17,621 nucleotides of DNA from Holosporales bacterium (GTDB taxonomy: Bacteria > Pseudomonadota > Alphaproteobacteria > BNTO01): the NCBI GenBank assembly GCA_031257945.1, contig JAIRNU010000070.1, positions 1-17,621 on the forward strand, given 5' to 3'. Position numbers and translations under genes: made by a program. A model generated the notes under the pieces. It was not told the DNA's origin, ran no database searches, and saw nothing but the letters and a program-made list of their open reading frames with translations. Of the stretch, positions 7,039 to 14,956 are shown in pieces (the first letter of the stretch is position 1; each line of letters starts with the position of its first letter).

Positions 7039-7047
7039 TGGTATAAT
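7039..7047 (+). promoter_or_regulatory. Extended -10 promoter (TGGTATAAT)
   Basis: Perfect TATAAT at 7042-7047 preceded by TGn, the extended -10 form, which can work with a poor -35; none is evident at 16-18 bases. Transcription would start near 7054, leaving a leader of about 150 bases before the exported-protein gene at 7205. Confidence 0.55.
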
Positions 7048-7095
7048 TAGCGGTTTAGACGTTACGAGTTTTATACGGTCGTATTGTACGGCTCT

Positions 7096-7143
7096 CCCAA
7101 TTTATAGAATTTCCTATGTCTCGGAGTTTTTCCGAGAATTGGG
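7096..7143 (+). promoter_or_regulatory. Nested stem-loop in the 5' leader
   Basis: Outer stem CCCAATT (7096-7102) with AATTGGG (7137-7143). Inner stem CTCGGA (7120-7125) with TCCGAG (7131-7136) around a GTTTT loop. The right arms abut, while the left arms are separated by 17 bases. It ends just before a GGAGG (7145-7149) and about 60 bases before the chosen start at 7205. It matches no riboswitch class I recognise. Confidence 0.4.
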
Positions 7144-7204
7144 CGGAGGAATGACGTAGAAGTGTCCTGTGCGGGTCTGTTTTGTAGATATGCTTGGAGA
7201 TAGA

Positions 7205-7951
7205 GTGTTGTTGAAGAGTTTTGGGCTTGGTTTTTTGCTGATAGGAAGCTTATCGACGTATTGTTGTGCATCTGGAGAAATGCAGCTAAGACAGTTGATT
7301 GCAAGGCCGCCATTTCACCTGCAACCTTCGCTGCGGCTACCAAGATCCTATTCAATTGATTCACACTTGCGCTTGGACGATTCAACACCACTTAGATTTA
7401 GAAATCGAGTCGCTGTAACAAATTTTTTACAAACTACCCTAGGGGCGTATATTGTTTCGCCGCAACGACGCGAAGATTCTTCTGCCAATAGAGCGCTTAT
7501 ACTATCGGGAACAGCGTTAATTCAATCGTGGCACTACCCCTATGTGGTTGTTGGCGGGACCTATCAAGGAAGAAGAGAGATGAGTATCATTGTTACAGCA
7601 GGGTCACAACAACCGTCCGAAACTCAGTCTATGCTGCAACAAATCGGGCATATATACGATCAAGAAAGTATGTTGGTTATCTGTAAAGGGACGGCACAAG
7701 TTTGTCGTTTCGGACCAAATGGAATGACGGTATTGCAAACATTTGACCACTTTCGAGTAGTTCAAGACATAACCGGTGTAGAAAATTTTACAGTTTTTCC
7801 TATAGGACAATTTACTTTCGAAGAAGCTGATTATGCCAAATTCGTTTCTGGGGAAATTACACCTGCGGACTTACAACAAGAGGATAAATATTGCGTTATT
7901 GAATTTTACTCAACATTGGATGACGAAGGCTTCAGATCGGAATTACGATGA
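7205..7951 (+). CDS. Unrecognised exported protein
   Basis: 248 residues from the GTG at 7205, preceded by GGAG at a five-base spacing; the ATG at 7190 lacks a ribosome site. The N-terminus is a signal peptide (MLLKSFGLGFLLIGSL..), followed by two cysteines without a standard lipobox. The mature part has no repeats and no family I can name; it is mixed alpha/beta in composition, with a hydrophobic stretch around SWHYPYVVVGGTY and an acidic C-terminal third. The gene has its own promoter and leader and runs convergently into the SPOR gene, overlapping it by nine bases at the 3' ends (7943-7951), so no terminator separates them. Function unknown. Confidence 0.7.
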   Translation: MLLKSFGLGFLLIGSLSTYCCASGEMQLRQLIARPPFHLQPSLRLPRSYSIDSHLRLDDSTPLRFRNRVAVTNFLQTTLGAYIVSPQRREDSSANRALILSGTALIQSWHYPYVVVGGTYQGRREMSIIVTAGSQQPSETQSMLQQIGHIYDQESMLVICKGTAQVCRFGPNGMTVLQTFDHFRVVQDITGVENFTVFPIGQFTFEEADYAKFVSGEITPADLQQEDKYCVIEFYSTLDDEGFRSELR

Positions 7952-10066
7952 ATGCTCATGGCCCTGAATTAACCGACGACCTCCAAGCGCACGACGCAAA
8001 TTATTCGCCTCGAGGATCTTCTTTAGCGGGCCAACTAGGATGCCATAAAAATTTTGCCTGTTTTTTTGCTTTTCGATGCGAATGCTGACGTTATGTTGTA
8101 GCAATACGGGGAATCTTCTTTTAAGCGCAACAATCTCTCTAAGCGCGCGTTGTTGGGATTGAAACGATCCGAGATGTATATAAAAAAATTGCTTCGGGGC
8201 ATTTTTTTCTGCCATCTTGTGCCCCGGCGTCGGTTTCTTTCCTGGTACCTCTTTTTTAGGCACCTCTTTTTTAGGTGAAGAAGTCTTGGCCGGGAGCCGT
8301 TTTACAGGGGGAACAGTGCGCGGTACATGTGGTTGTTGGCTGCTTGGAACGTTAGCACGTCGTCCTGCAGTATCACTTATTGACGCTAGAGTAGATACTT
8401 CTTTGATTTGAACTGGCCGTGGTGGCGCGCTAACCGCCGGCTCGCTAGCATCCGCACGATTTTGCATTTTTTTTTTATGGCCGGCTTCGGCTTGGAACGA
8501 TTGCGGTGACTGTGGCTGCGGCTGGGGCGATTGGTAATTCAGGAATTCTGACTGAGGCTCGTCGCTTTGTACTGGCATTTCCGGAGCAAATTGTGTTTGC
8601 GGAAGGATATGCTCTTCATTATCGGCTGGCTTCCCCTCACTCCCATCTATTTTGCCGTAGATAAGTTCATCTTGGTAGGGAACTAGCGGCTTGTCAGACG
8701 GGGTTGGCCGAACTTTTATAACCTTTGGCGCCTCAATAATAGGAATTTCGACGAATTGGGCGGAGTTATTTTGTATCTTCATAAATACTAATAATGAAGC
8801 AATAAAAGAAAAAGCAACCGAGAAGAAGATGATTTTCAGGACTAATGCTTTACTGAGCGGGGTTCCCTTGGCTACCGTTATCTGATTCACCTTAGCATTA
8901 TTGGCACTATGCATTGGCTCTTTTTTCGTTTTCTTTTTAGGGCTCTTACCCTCTGGCGCCTCATTGTCCCGCCGTGGTTCGGGCAGGTCATTTTTGGCGC
9001 TTAAAATATTTTCCAGGGGCGGCGTTGGCGGGACTACTCCTGAGCCAGCTACGAAGTGAGTATGCACGCTGTACACTTCATCATGCGTCTTTCGCAAATT
9101 TTCATAAGTAGATCCGTTGAAAAAGCTTCGTTCTTTCGGTAATTTTGGTGTCGCTCCAATGCTCGAGTCCTCACGTACGTCAAGTACGCTGTGGTTCTGC
9201 GCTTCGTGGGCTCCTGAAAATTCCTCGAAATTACTCACTTTTGCAACAGGTCTAGTATTTTGGGCGGCAGTACTGCTCGACCATACTGGCGGTTTTATGG
9301 GGGTGTTACTTGCCTCTGGCGTATTTGAACGCCCATGATCAAGCGTTAGCGGAGGCCTTTCTTCTCTTGATGGCGCCAGAGCCTGGTTCTTTGCCAGCTT
9401 GTAATCGAATAACCGTTGGCTTTGGTCAATTTTGAATACAGGCATAGTTGCGTCTTCTGGCATTACCGGGATTGTTTCCAAAAATGGCTCGTCGCGAGAA
9501 GGCTGGCCGGCGAGAGGCTCTGCTCCAGCAGCCGCCCCTAACGATTGCGTTATATAGTCTTCGCGTTGATGCGATTGCGGTTGCTGCTGCGACTGTACTC
9601 TTGGAAGCCAAGCAAAGTCATCATTGGGGCCATTCCAGCGGGCGACCGAGGCAGTTCGCCCAGCCGAATCTCTTCGTAAAAATCCTCGAAGGCGCTGACC
9701 AATGGTAGGTTTGCGTGGCAAAGCGTGCACGTTTCCTGGCGGCGGCCCCCTTGTAAACGCGATCTCCTCTACGTCGTCAATATCATCAAAAAGCTCATCT
9801 TGCTGGTCATTTTGCAATTCCGACACTTCGCGGTATTCCCCAACACGCTCACGGCCAAAGAAATCAACAGACGGTAGCGCCCACGGGTCTCGGTCATCAT
9901 CATTATTCCGAAGTCTAGGCGCCGCGCGCCAGGCCCTTTCTGAAAAATCAGACTGGTCTACAAATGATCCTCTCTTTTTTCCAGAAAAAAACTTCACTGT
10001 CAACCAACCCGCAAGACCAACATCAAAACACAACGAAAAGAAAACCGCCAGAAGGCAGGCTTTCAC
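7943..10066 (-). CDS. SPOR-domain cell-division/cell-envelope protein
   Basis: 707 residues from the GTG at 10066, which overlaps the argS stop (GTGA, 10063-10066). The SPOR domain is at about 626-700 (FFYIHLGSFQSQQRALREI..FYGILVGPL), a fold that binds glycan strands lacking stem peptides at division sites. A membrane helix lies at about 407-429, followed by a proline/glutamine-rich linker, including PQPQPQSPQ and a KKEVP duplication from a 15-bp tandem repeat (8244-8273). Residues 30-400 are polar and probably disordered, unusually long for the family. Residues 4-22 are hydrophobic: if they span the membrane, the SPOR domain would face the wrong side. A GTG at 9997 (MKFFSGKKRG..) would avoid that. 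Family firm, start uncertain. Confidence 0.85.
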   Translation of the reverse strand: MKACLLAVFFSLCFDVGLAGWLTVKFFSGKKRGSFVDQSDFSERAWRAAPRLRNNDDDRDPWALPSVDFFGRERVGEYREVSELQNDQQDELFDDIDDVEEIAFTRGPPPGNVHALPRKPTIGQRLRGFLRRDSAGRTASVARWNGPNDDFAWLPRVQSQQQPQSHQREDYITQSLGAAAGAEPLAGQPSRDEPFLETIPVMPEDATMPVFKIDQSQRLFDYKLAKNQALAPSREERPPLTLDHGRSNTPEASNTPIKPPVWSSSTAAQNTRPVAKVSNFEEFSGAHEAQNHSVLDVREDSSIGATPKLPKERSFFNGSTYENLRKTHDEVYSVHTHFVAGSGVVPPTPPLENILSAKNDLPEPRRDNEAPEGKSPKKKTKKEPMHSANNAKVNQITVAKGTPLSKALVLKIIFFSVAFSFIASLLVFMKIQNNSAQFVEIPIIEAPKVIKVRPTPSDKPLVPYQDELIYGKIDGSEGKPADNEEHILPQTQFAPEMPVQSDEPQSEFLNYQSPQPQPQSPQSFQAEAGHKKKMQNRADASEPAVSAPPRPVQIKEVSTLASISDTAGRRANVPSSQQPHVPRTVPPVKRLPAKTSSPKKEVPKKEVPGKKPTPGHKMAEKNAPKQFFYIHLGSFQSQQRALREIVALKRRFPVLLQHNVSIRIEKQKNRQNFYGILVGPLKKILEANNLRRALGGRRLIQGHEHSS
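8244..8273. repeat. 15-bp in-frame tandem duplication in the SPOR gene
   Basis: Two adjacent 15-bp units (8244-8258 and 8259-8273) with one mismatch. They encode the doubled KKEVP in the linker just before the SPOR domain and keep the frame. Confidence 0.85.
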
Positions 10067-11802
10067 ATTCTACGCAACGGCACCACCCCGAGCAATTCTA
10101 GCCCATCTCGCAGTACAGTTGCAACTCCGCTGAGTAAGAATAATTTCGCCCGCGTAAAGGCCTCACTATCCCGATTAACAAACCGCAAGTGCAACGATGT
10201 TTTTCCAAAATTCCATAGGCGGTGGAAATCGTTAGCCACAGTATACAGATAATTTGCAATACGGTGCGGTTCTAGGGCCTTGGCCGCTTGCTCAATAATT
10301 TCAGGCCAATGTGCTATAGTCCGTATCAGCGCCATTTCCTCCGCATTACCAAGGAAGCTTAGGTCATCGCACTGCCTAGCCTCCTCCTCGCCAAGCCCCG
10401 GGAAAATCTCTTTAGCATAGTTAAGTACCGAGCAAATCCGGGAATGCGCGTATTGTATATAAAAAATCGGATTATCTTGCGATTGCTCAATCGCCTTTTG
10501 GAAATCGAAATCGATGACTGAGCCGTTGCTTCGTGACACCATCATGAACCGCGCCACATCTTTCCCGACTTTTTGGACAATATCACGCGATGACACGAAG
10601 ACGCCGGCTCTTTTGGACATTTTGATTGGCTGACCATTTTCGAAAAAATTAACTATTTGAAACAATTTCACGGTTAGTTTGGCGGTTTTTTGGCTAATGG
10701 CCTCTGTTGCGGCGGTAATTCGTTTTACGTATCCGCAGTGGTCCGCGCCAAGGACATTGATCATATTCGAAAAACCGCGTTGAATTTTATCGAAGTGGTA
10801 CGCTATGTCGGAGGCGAAATAAGTCCACAAGCCGTCAGATTTGCGTAAAGGGCGGTCGACGTCATCCCCGTATTTTGTCGCACGAAATAGGAGCTGCGGC
10901 CGTTCTTCCCAATCGTCCACAATTACTCCTTTAGGCGGCGTTAAAACCCCCTCATAGACGTCATTTTGCGCCGTAAGCTGTTGTACTACTTTTTCGACTT
11001 TTCCGTCTGTTATTAGCTGTTTTTCGGAGGCATAAAAATCCATTACCACCCCGAGGTCCTTAAGATCCTGACGGATAATGTCCATCATAGCATTTACCGT
11101 AAAGTCCTGAAAAAACGGGCCCCATTCGTGTTCCGGGCAATCAAGCCACTTCCCCTCGTATTGCCGTGCGATATCTTGGCCAATTGGTACCAAATACTCC
11201 CCCGGGTACAAATCACCGTCAAACGCATTAGTGGGCAATTCTTGGCCTAGCGCCTCTTTGTAACGCAAATAAACGGAACGCCCTAAGAACTCCACTTGCT
11301 TCCCAGCATTGTTGATATAGTACTCCTTATAAACACTGTACCCAACCTTCTTTAACAGGGTAGCAATTGTATCGCCCAAAATGGCGTTACGAACGTGCCC
11401 AGCGTGCATTGGCCCCGTTGGATTTGCTGAAACAAATTCGATGTGCACTGCCTCCCCGGTTGCAAGTTTGGGCGTAGTATATAGGCTGCCCAGGGTAACT
11501 ATTTTCTTCAGTTCCTCAAGCCATCGCCACTCATGCAGCGTTACATTAATGAAGCCGGGCCCCGCGATCTCGACATTTTTTACAAAATCGATTTGGCCAA
11601 TTGCATCGAGTAATTTTTTTGCAAGGGCTAGCGGCGGCATCCTAAAGTCTTTAGCTAACACCATTGCAGCATTAGTCGTAATTTCTCCGAACGCCGCGTC
11701 ATTCGTAATCTCAACGACGACCCGATCGCTGCCTATCGGCGTTTGCGCAAATTCATTAAGAATACCTTTGATTTGCTTTTGCAGGTCTCCGACAACGGAC
11801 AT
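10063..11802 (-). CDS. argS: Arginyl-tRNA synthetase
   Basis: 579 residues from the ATG at 11802, close to the usual length (E. coli 577); a TTG at 11829 would add nine residues. Class Ia enzyme charging tRNA-Arg. The HIGH signature is HAGH at about 133-136 in FVSANPTGPMHAGH; the KMSK loop is at 394-397 (IKMSKRAGVF). The N-terminal Add1-like domain is present, as is the C-terminal anticodon-binding DALR domain (from YIQYAHSRICSVLNYA to the RRM end). No truncation seen. The start has only a weak A-rich Shine-Dalgarno. The stop overlaps the SPOR gene start by four bases; argS next to a SPOR gene is a common alphaproteobacterial arrangement. No clear promoter was seen in the 149-base gap upstream. 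Confidence 0.97.
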   Translation of the reverse strand: MSVVGDLQKQIKGILNEFAQTPIGSDRVVVEITNDAAFGEITTNAAMVLAKDFRMPPLALAKKLLDAIGQIDFVKNVEIAGPGFINVTLHEWRWLEELKKIVTLGSLYTTPKLATGEAVHIEFVSANPTGPMHAGHVRNAILGDTIATLLKKVGYSVYKEYYINNAGKQVEFLGRSVYLRYKEALGQELPTNAFDGDLYPGEYLVPIGQDIARQYEGKWLDCPEHEWGPFFQDFTVNAMMDIIRQDLKDLGVVMDFYASEKQLITDGKVEKVVQQLTAQNDVYEGVLTPPKGVIVDDWEERPQLLFRATKYGDDVDRPLRKSDGLWTYFASDIAYHFDKIQRGFSNMINVLGADHCGYVKRITAATEAISQKTAKLTVKLFQIVNFFENGQPIKMSKRAGVFVSSRDIVQKVGKDVARFMMVSRSNGSVIDFDFQKAIEQSQDNPIFYIQYAHSRICSVLNYAKEIFPGLGEEEARQCDDLSFLGNAEEMALIRTIAHWPEIIEQAAKALEPHRIANYLYTVANDFHRLWNFGKTSLHLRFVNRDSEAFTRAKLFLLSGVATVLRDGLELLGVVPLRRM

Positions 11803-11978
11803 TTTCACTTTTTCTTTACTAGGCGCCAATGCTGAGGGTACAGAAAAATCACTACTTATTCAATTGTCCAGCTCGCGGCTGACCCGCGCAGGGTATGCTG
11901 CGGACGCCCGCCCCCCTTGGCTGTTGAAGGATTTTTCGGACGTCAAGGGCCGCTGCCGTTACGGGCGAGCAGATGTTG

Positions 11979-13733
11979 CTATTGCGGTGCCGGTCCTGGT
12001 CCTGGCGCAGCAATTACTGTGGGCGGGGCAGGAAAAACACAGCCCAACCGTTGGCCATCTCGAAGAATTTTTTGTGCGACAAACCGATGCAGCGGGGAAC
12101 AAGATAGGAGATCTGCGAAGAACTGCCATAATGCTACCATCTTGTTAATTGGTGATTTTTCGTCGAGCACGCCGTGTCTAGTAAAAGGGCTTACTCCTGT
12201 TGTAGTTGCATGAACGATTGCACTGCCATACGGTATTAGATGTGCAAAACGCCTCAGCTGCTCCGCTATCTTCTTTTTTGTATTGTCACTACAATACCGA
12301 CATGCCACTAATGCGGGATATGCTATTTCTAGCGGGAAACACTCGTTGTATGTTGATACAAGCTTAGTTAATCTACCCCCCAATAAGATGGCCACATCTC
12401 CTGTCGCCCGCGATACACGCGTCGCTATTGCTAGATCTTTTTGGCATTTTACTAACGCTGTGGCTGACGTTGCGGCTGAGGCGCGCGCCTGTAGCTGCGG
12501 AATAGCTAGCAACATCATATCACCCAATGCTGAGGTCATGCAATAACTCAACAGAAGTTCTGCCACATCGTAAAGCGAAACAGGCTGGACCGACATGGCG
12601 ATGATCTGGTCTTTGCGGGACGAGTAGGCAGAATCAATAGCGACAACAAGCGCCATGAATGCCGGAAGATTGCCTGCTAGTTGTACCATCCAATTGCTGC
12701 ATATTGGCCAGAAATTTTGCTTGAACTCTACTGAACTTGCGATCTTGTCTGGAACAACAGGGTAGTCGGTTCCGCTAGCATCGCGAATCTTGTCGAAGAC
12801 AGGTAGTGCTGGGTATTTGCATACATCATCAAAGTACGGGCGCAAAAGGGCAAGTAAAGCTGCGGCTTTCGCGAAAGAATCATCTACAGAAGAAACAGTT
12901 GACAAAGGAACGGGCTTGGGCCAGTGGGCCGTCTGCCAAAAATTCTGACCGTCCTGTGGCGAATGTGGTAGACCTAAGCATAGACTACCTACAGTGTCAG
13001 GTGAAACGGGCGGTATCAGGTCTGGGACACCACAGTCCCCACGCCAAAGAGACATATCCAGGAAGTCATTTGCAATCGGAACGAGTCCTTCAAACCGCGA
13101 ACGCTCTTCTAGAGTCGCGCAAGCGCCGATGAGTTTTTCAGAAAAGTATCGTCCTCTAAGCGTTTTAACTTGCGAAGCTTGCTCAGCAATTGTAACGCCT
13201 AATCCTCTTGCGACGCGCACTTTTTCTTGCAAAGACGGTATTATTGCGGCGATCTCGTCACGGTATCGTTGTACTGCTGTTAGCGCAGCACGTAAGATCT
13301 TAAGTTCGCCCACTATATTATCAACACGATGCGCGTCCATATCAACTTTCTCCAAAGGGTATATTTTTTCCGGGACTACTGGTAGCATGACGTCTTCACG
13401 GCGCGATAACGATACGTCAACAAACTGTGGTCTGGAGCTCGGTAATCCCAGCAATTGCTCTAGCCACTGTACATCATCGAGAAGCGAGTTGAGTCGTGCG
13501 TTTAACCCTTGAGTATCAGGTTGCGCGAGCAACGCTACGCACCTCTCCACCTCCGCCGTCATGCCTTCAAGTCTCCTTCGTTCACTAGAGTATTGGGCTG
13601 CCTCTTGGAGGTACGTGCGTTGGAGGTCGCTGGAGCCGGCGGCAATAGGACCTACTGCCGTGAATAACATCTGCGAAATCAATAGCCAAGCAGGTGACCT
13701 AACAAAATTCTTCTTCATAGTTGTTCTACGCAT
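11979..13733 (-). CDS. Unrecognised large exported protein
   Basis: 584 residues from the ATG at 13733, with GGAG ten bases upstream; a second ATG five codons in lacks a ribosome site. The N-terminus is a signal peptide (MKKNFVRSP, then a hydrophobic stretch ending near PIAAGSS). Residues about 36-80 and 145-200 are rich in charged heptad-like helices (e.g. LQEAAQYSSERRRLEGM, LRAALTAVQRYRDEIAAII), suggesting coiled coils. A hydrophobic segment lies near NLPAFMALVVAIDSAY, and the C-terminal half is helical and alanine-rich, ending in a proline/glycine tail (APGPGPAPQ). Two similar motifs, PVVPEKI and PVVPDKI, occur before and after the central part. I know of no family match. Same direction as argS but 176 bases before its start, so co-transcription is possible. 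Confidence 0.72.
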   Translation of the reverse strand: MRRTTMKKNFVRSPAWLLISQMLFTAVGPIAAGSSDLQRTYLQEAAQYSSERRRLEGMTAEVERCVALLAQPDTQGLNARLNSLLDDVQWLEQLLGLPSSRPQFVDVSLSRREDVMLPVVPEKIYPLEKVDMDAHRVDNIVGELKILRAALTAVQRYRDEIAAIIPSLQEKVRVARGLGVTIAEQASQVKTLRGRYFSEKLIGACATLEERSRFEGLVPIANDFLDMSLWRGDCGVPDLIPPVSPDTVGSLCLGLPHSPQDGQNFWQTAHWPKPVPLSTVSSVDDSFAKAAALLALLRPYFDDVCKYPALPVFDKIRDASGTDYPVVPDKIASSVEFKQNFWPICSNWMVQLAGNLPAFMALVVAIDSAYSSRKDQIIAMSVQPVSLYDVAELLLSYCMTSALGDMMLLAIPQLQARASAATSATALVKCQKDLAIATRVSRATGDVAILLGGRLTKLVSTYNECFPLEIAYPALVACRYCSDNTKKKIAEQLRRFAHLIPYGSAIVHATTTGVSPFTRHGVLDEKSPINKMVALWQFFADLLSCSPLHRFVAQKILRDGQRLGCVFPAPPTVIAAPGPGPAPQ

Positions 13734-13915
13734 TGAAACAAATCTCCATTCTAGCTTATTTATCGCACAGAACTGGTCCTTGCGTCAAGCAATATTAGCA
13801 CCCGACTCAGCACCCTACACATCCCGCTATCTCTTGGAATGCGCGGGTAGGAACAAGCACTTGAAACAAGCGTGAGGGCAGTTCTTGCATCTGGTTGGAA
13901 GCGCCCGCCCCCCCT

Positions 13916-14236
13916 CTATGATGCTTGGGTTTGGCGGGGAGCGATGGTGTGGCCTCCTGCGTCTCCGTAGTTTCGAGGGCTGGTAGGCAACGGAGTATCT
14001 CCGGAGTTTTCTGGGCGTATGGCTATTGAAAGTAAAGTATCCACTGGATTTTTGGGTGGCGACATGGGCAGAGGTGGAGTTCCAGAGGTTCCGGGGGTTT
14101 TGAGGTAGCGCTGGCTGTACGCCTTGGATTCTGGGGAGTTTTGATACTGCGGCGCCTGTATTCCCTGAGTTCCTTGGGGTTCTGAGCGGGTGACAGCTGT
14201 ATCCCCTGGATTTCCTAGGAGTTCAAGTATTCGCAA
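13916..14236. repeat. Array 2 of the ~40-bp repeat family (inverted)
   Basis: Read on the minus strand, about seven degenerate units with the same CCCAGAA..CC.GG.ATAC core as array 1. Core positions (plus coordinates of GTAT/GTAC) are 14199, 14158, 14117, 14038 and 13995: spacings of 41, 41, 79 (two units) and 43. The two units at about 14099-14181 are the closest match to 119-200. A 106-codon frame starting with TTG crosses the array, but the 41-base period rotates the frame and the shared unit encodes different peptides in the two arrays, so a protein is unlikely. Confidence 0.75.
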
Positions 14237-14750
14237 AGTATTAACTATTCCTTAACCTTTTTGTAATATCCTTTAAATGGGGGAGCCATCCCAAGCCCCC
14301 GCCCACCCCTGGGGCCGGGCCATAGCTGTCGTGATCTATATTCTTATAGTGCCACAAAAAAGGTTAAGAAGTCAACCTATTTTCAGTTAATAATGTATTA
14401 AAAATGAAAATAAATATTTGGGGCGAGAGTATATATACCTTGGAAGGAAGTGTTGCTGAGGAGTTAAACATCCTTCAGTTAATTATGTATTCAATATTTG
14501 GGGAAGTAAATATAGGCGAAGTATTGCTATAATAACGCTGAGAGTACCGACGCCACGAAAACCTACGCTGGCAGCACAAAAAGTGTAGTACACTCACAAG
14601 TCGCAGCAAATAGCAAGAAAATAAGCACAATTTACGGGCTATCTTTTGATGTTTATTTCGCCGGCGAATTGCCCATATAATTAACATACGAGCAAAGTTG
14701 CAACAATGTCTTCGTAGAGTGTTTTTTGTTTTGGCTTTTTTTTTATTTTG
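14237..14750. other. Long intergenic stretch with direct repeat and GC-rich patch
   Basis: No gene recognised. A GC-rich patch (14278-14330) with several short self-complementary runs (CCCCTGGGG, GGCCGGGCC) stands out from AT-rich surroundings. An 18-bp sequence at 14382-14399 recurs at 14474-14491 with one mismatch, each copy followed by ATATTTGGGG, so a roughly 92-bp unit seems duplicated and partly diverged. A weak inverted repeat AGGTT/AACCT lies near 14361-14378. Confidence 0.5.
14382..14491. repeat. 92-bp-spaced direct repeat pair
   Basis: TTCAGTTAATAATGTATT at 14382-14399 and TTCAGTTAATTATGTATT at 14474-14491. Both are followed, after 13 and 1 bases respectively, by ATATTTGGGG. Similarity fades afterwards. 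Confidence 0.7.
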
Positions 14751-14764
14751 TTGAACCGGTTCAA
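14751..14764 (+). promoter_or_regulatory. Perfect 14-bp palindrome, putative operator of the small ORF
   Basis: TTGAACCGGTTCAA, perfectly self-complementary, 46 bases before the small ORF start. Its first half, TTGAAC, could be a -35 element, with TTTAGT (14775-14780) as a weak -10 at 18 bases. A palindrome with central CCGG resembles operators of LacI-type or similar dimeric repressors. No regulator is encoded nearby. Confidence 0.5.
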
Positions 14765-14810
14765 TGTTTTGAGTTTTAGTTAGGTTTTTTTAGTTTAGAG
14801 GAGGCTTACC

Positions 14811-14885
14811 ATGAAGTATTTAGTAAAATTATCGAGTTCGAAAAGGAATGTTCCCGCGTGGTACAGGAGTCGAGCTCCAGATTAA
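14811..14885 (+). CDS. Small basic peptide, 24 residues
   Basis: ATG at 14811 preceded by GAGGAGG seven bases upstream, one of the strongest Shine-Dalgarno sites in the window. The product starts MKYLVKLSSSKRNVP and ends WYRSRAPD: six lysines or arginines, one aspartate, no hydrophobic helix. The gene is framed by a perfect palindrome 46 bases before the start and an 8-bp GC hairpin starting three bases after the stop, so the unit looks like a complete small mRNA. It does not match ribosomal proteins bL33, bL34 or bL36 that I compared from memory. It could be a regulatory leader peptide, a small structural protein or a remnant; function unknown. It converges on the large LRR gene. Confidence 0.5.
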   Translation: MKYLVKLSSSKRNVPAWYRSRAPD

Positions 14886-14888
14886 ATA

Positions 14889-14908
14889 AGGGCCCGTTTG
14901 CGGGCCCT
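14889..14908. terminator. 8-bp GC-rich hairpin between convergent genes
   Basis: AGGGCCCG (14889-14896), loop TTTG, CGGGCCCT (14901-14908). It sits three bases after the small ORF stop and 49 bases after the stop of the minus-strand LRR gene, so it may end transcripts from both sides. T-runs are weak (TTATTT on the minus side, none on the plus side). Confidence 0.6.
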
Positions 14909-14956
14909 AGATTATGATTTGTTAGATTACGCGAAGCGACAATAATGATGGCGCCG

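Noticed and set aside
9702..10133. 143-codon plus-strand frame opposite the SPOR gene start
   Set aside because: Antisense to the SPOR gene and the end of argS; serine-rich shadow product.
11381..12148. 255-codon plus-strand frame opposite argS
   Set aside because: Shadow of the argS and exported-protein genes; no start signals or domain.
13916..14236. 106-codon minus-strand frame through array 2
   Set aside because: TTG start, no ribosome site, low-complexity product generated by the repeat; same frame argument as array 1.
14528..14533. TATAAT in the long gap
   Set aside because: No -35 at suitable spacing, no extended -10 and no gene close downstream.
14475..14687. 70-codon minus-strand frame in the intergenic gap
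   Set aside because: No ribosome site, composition typical of random AT-rich sequence.
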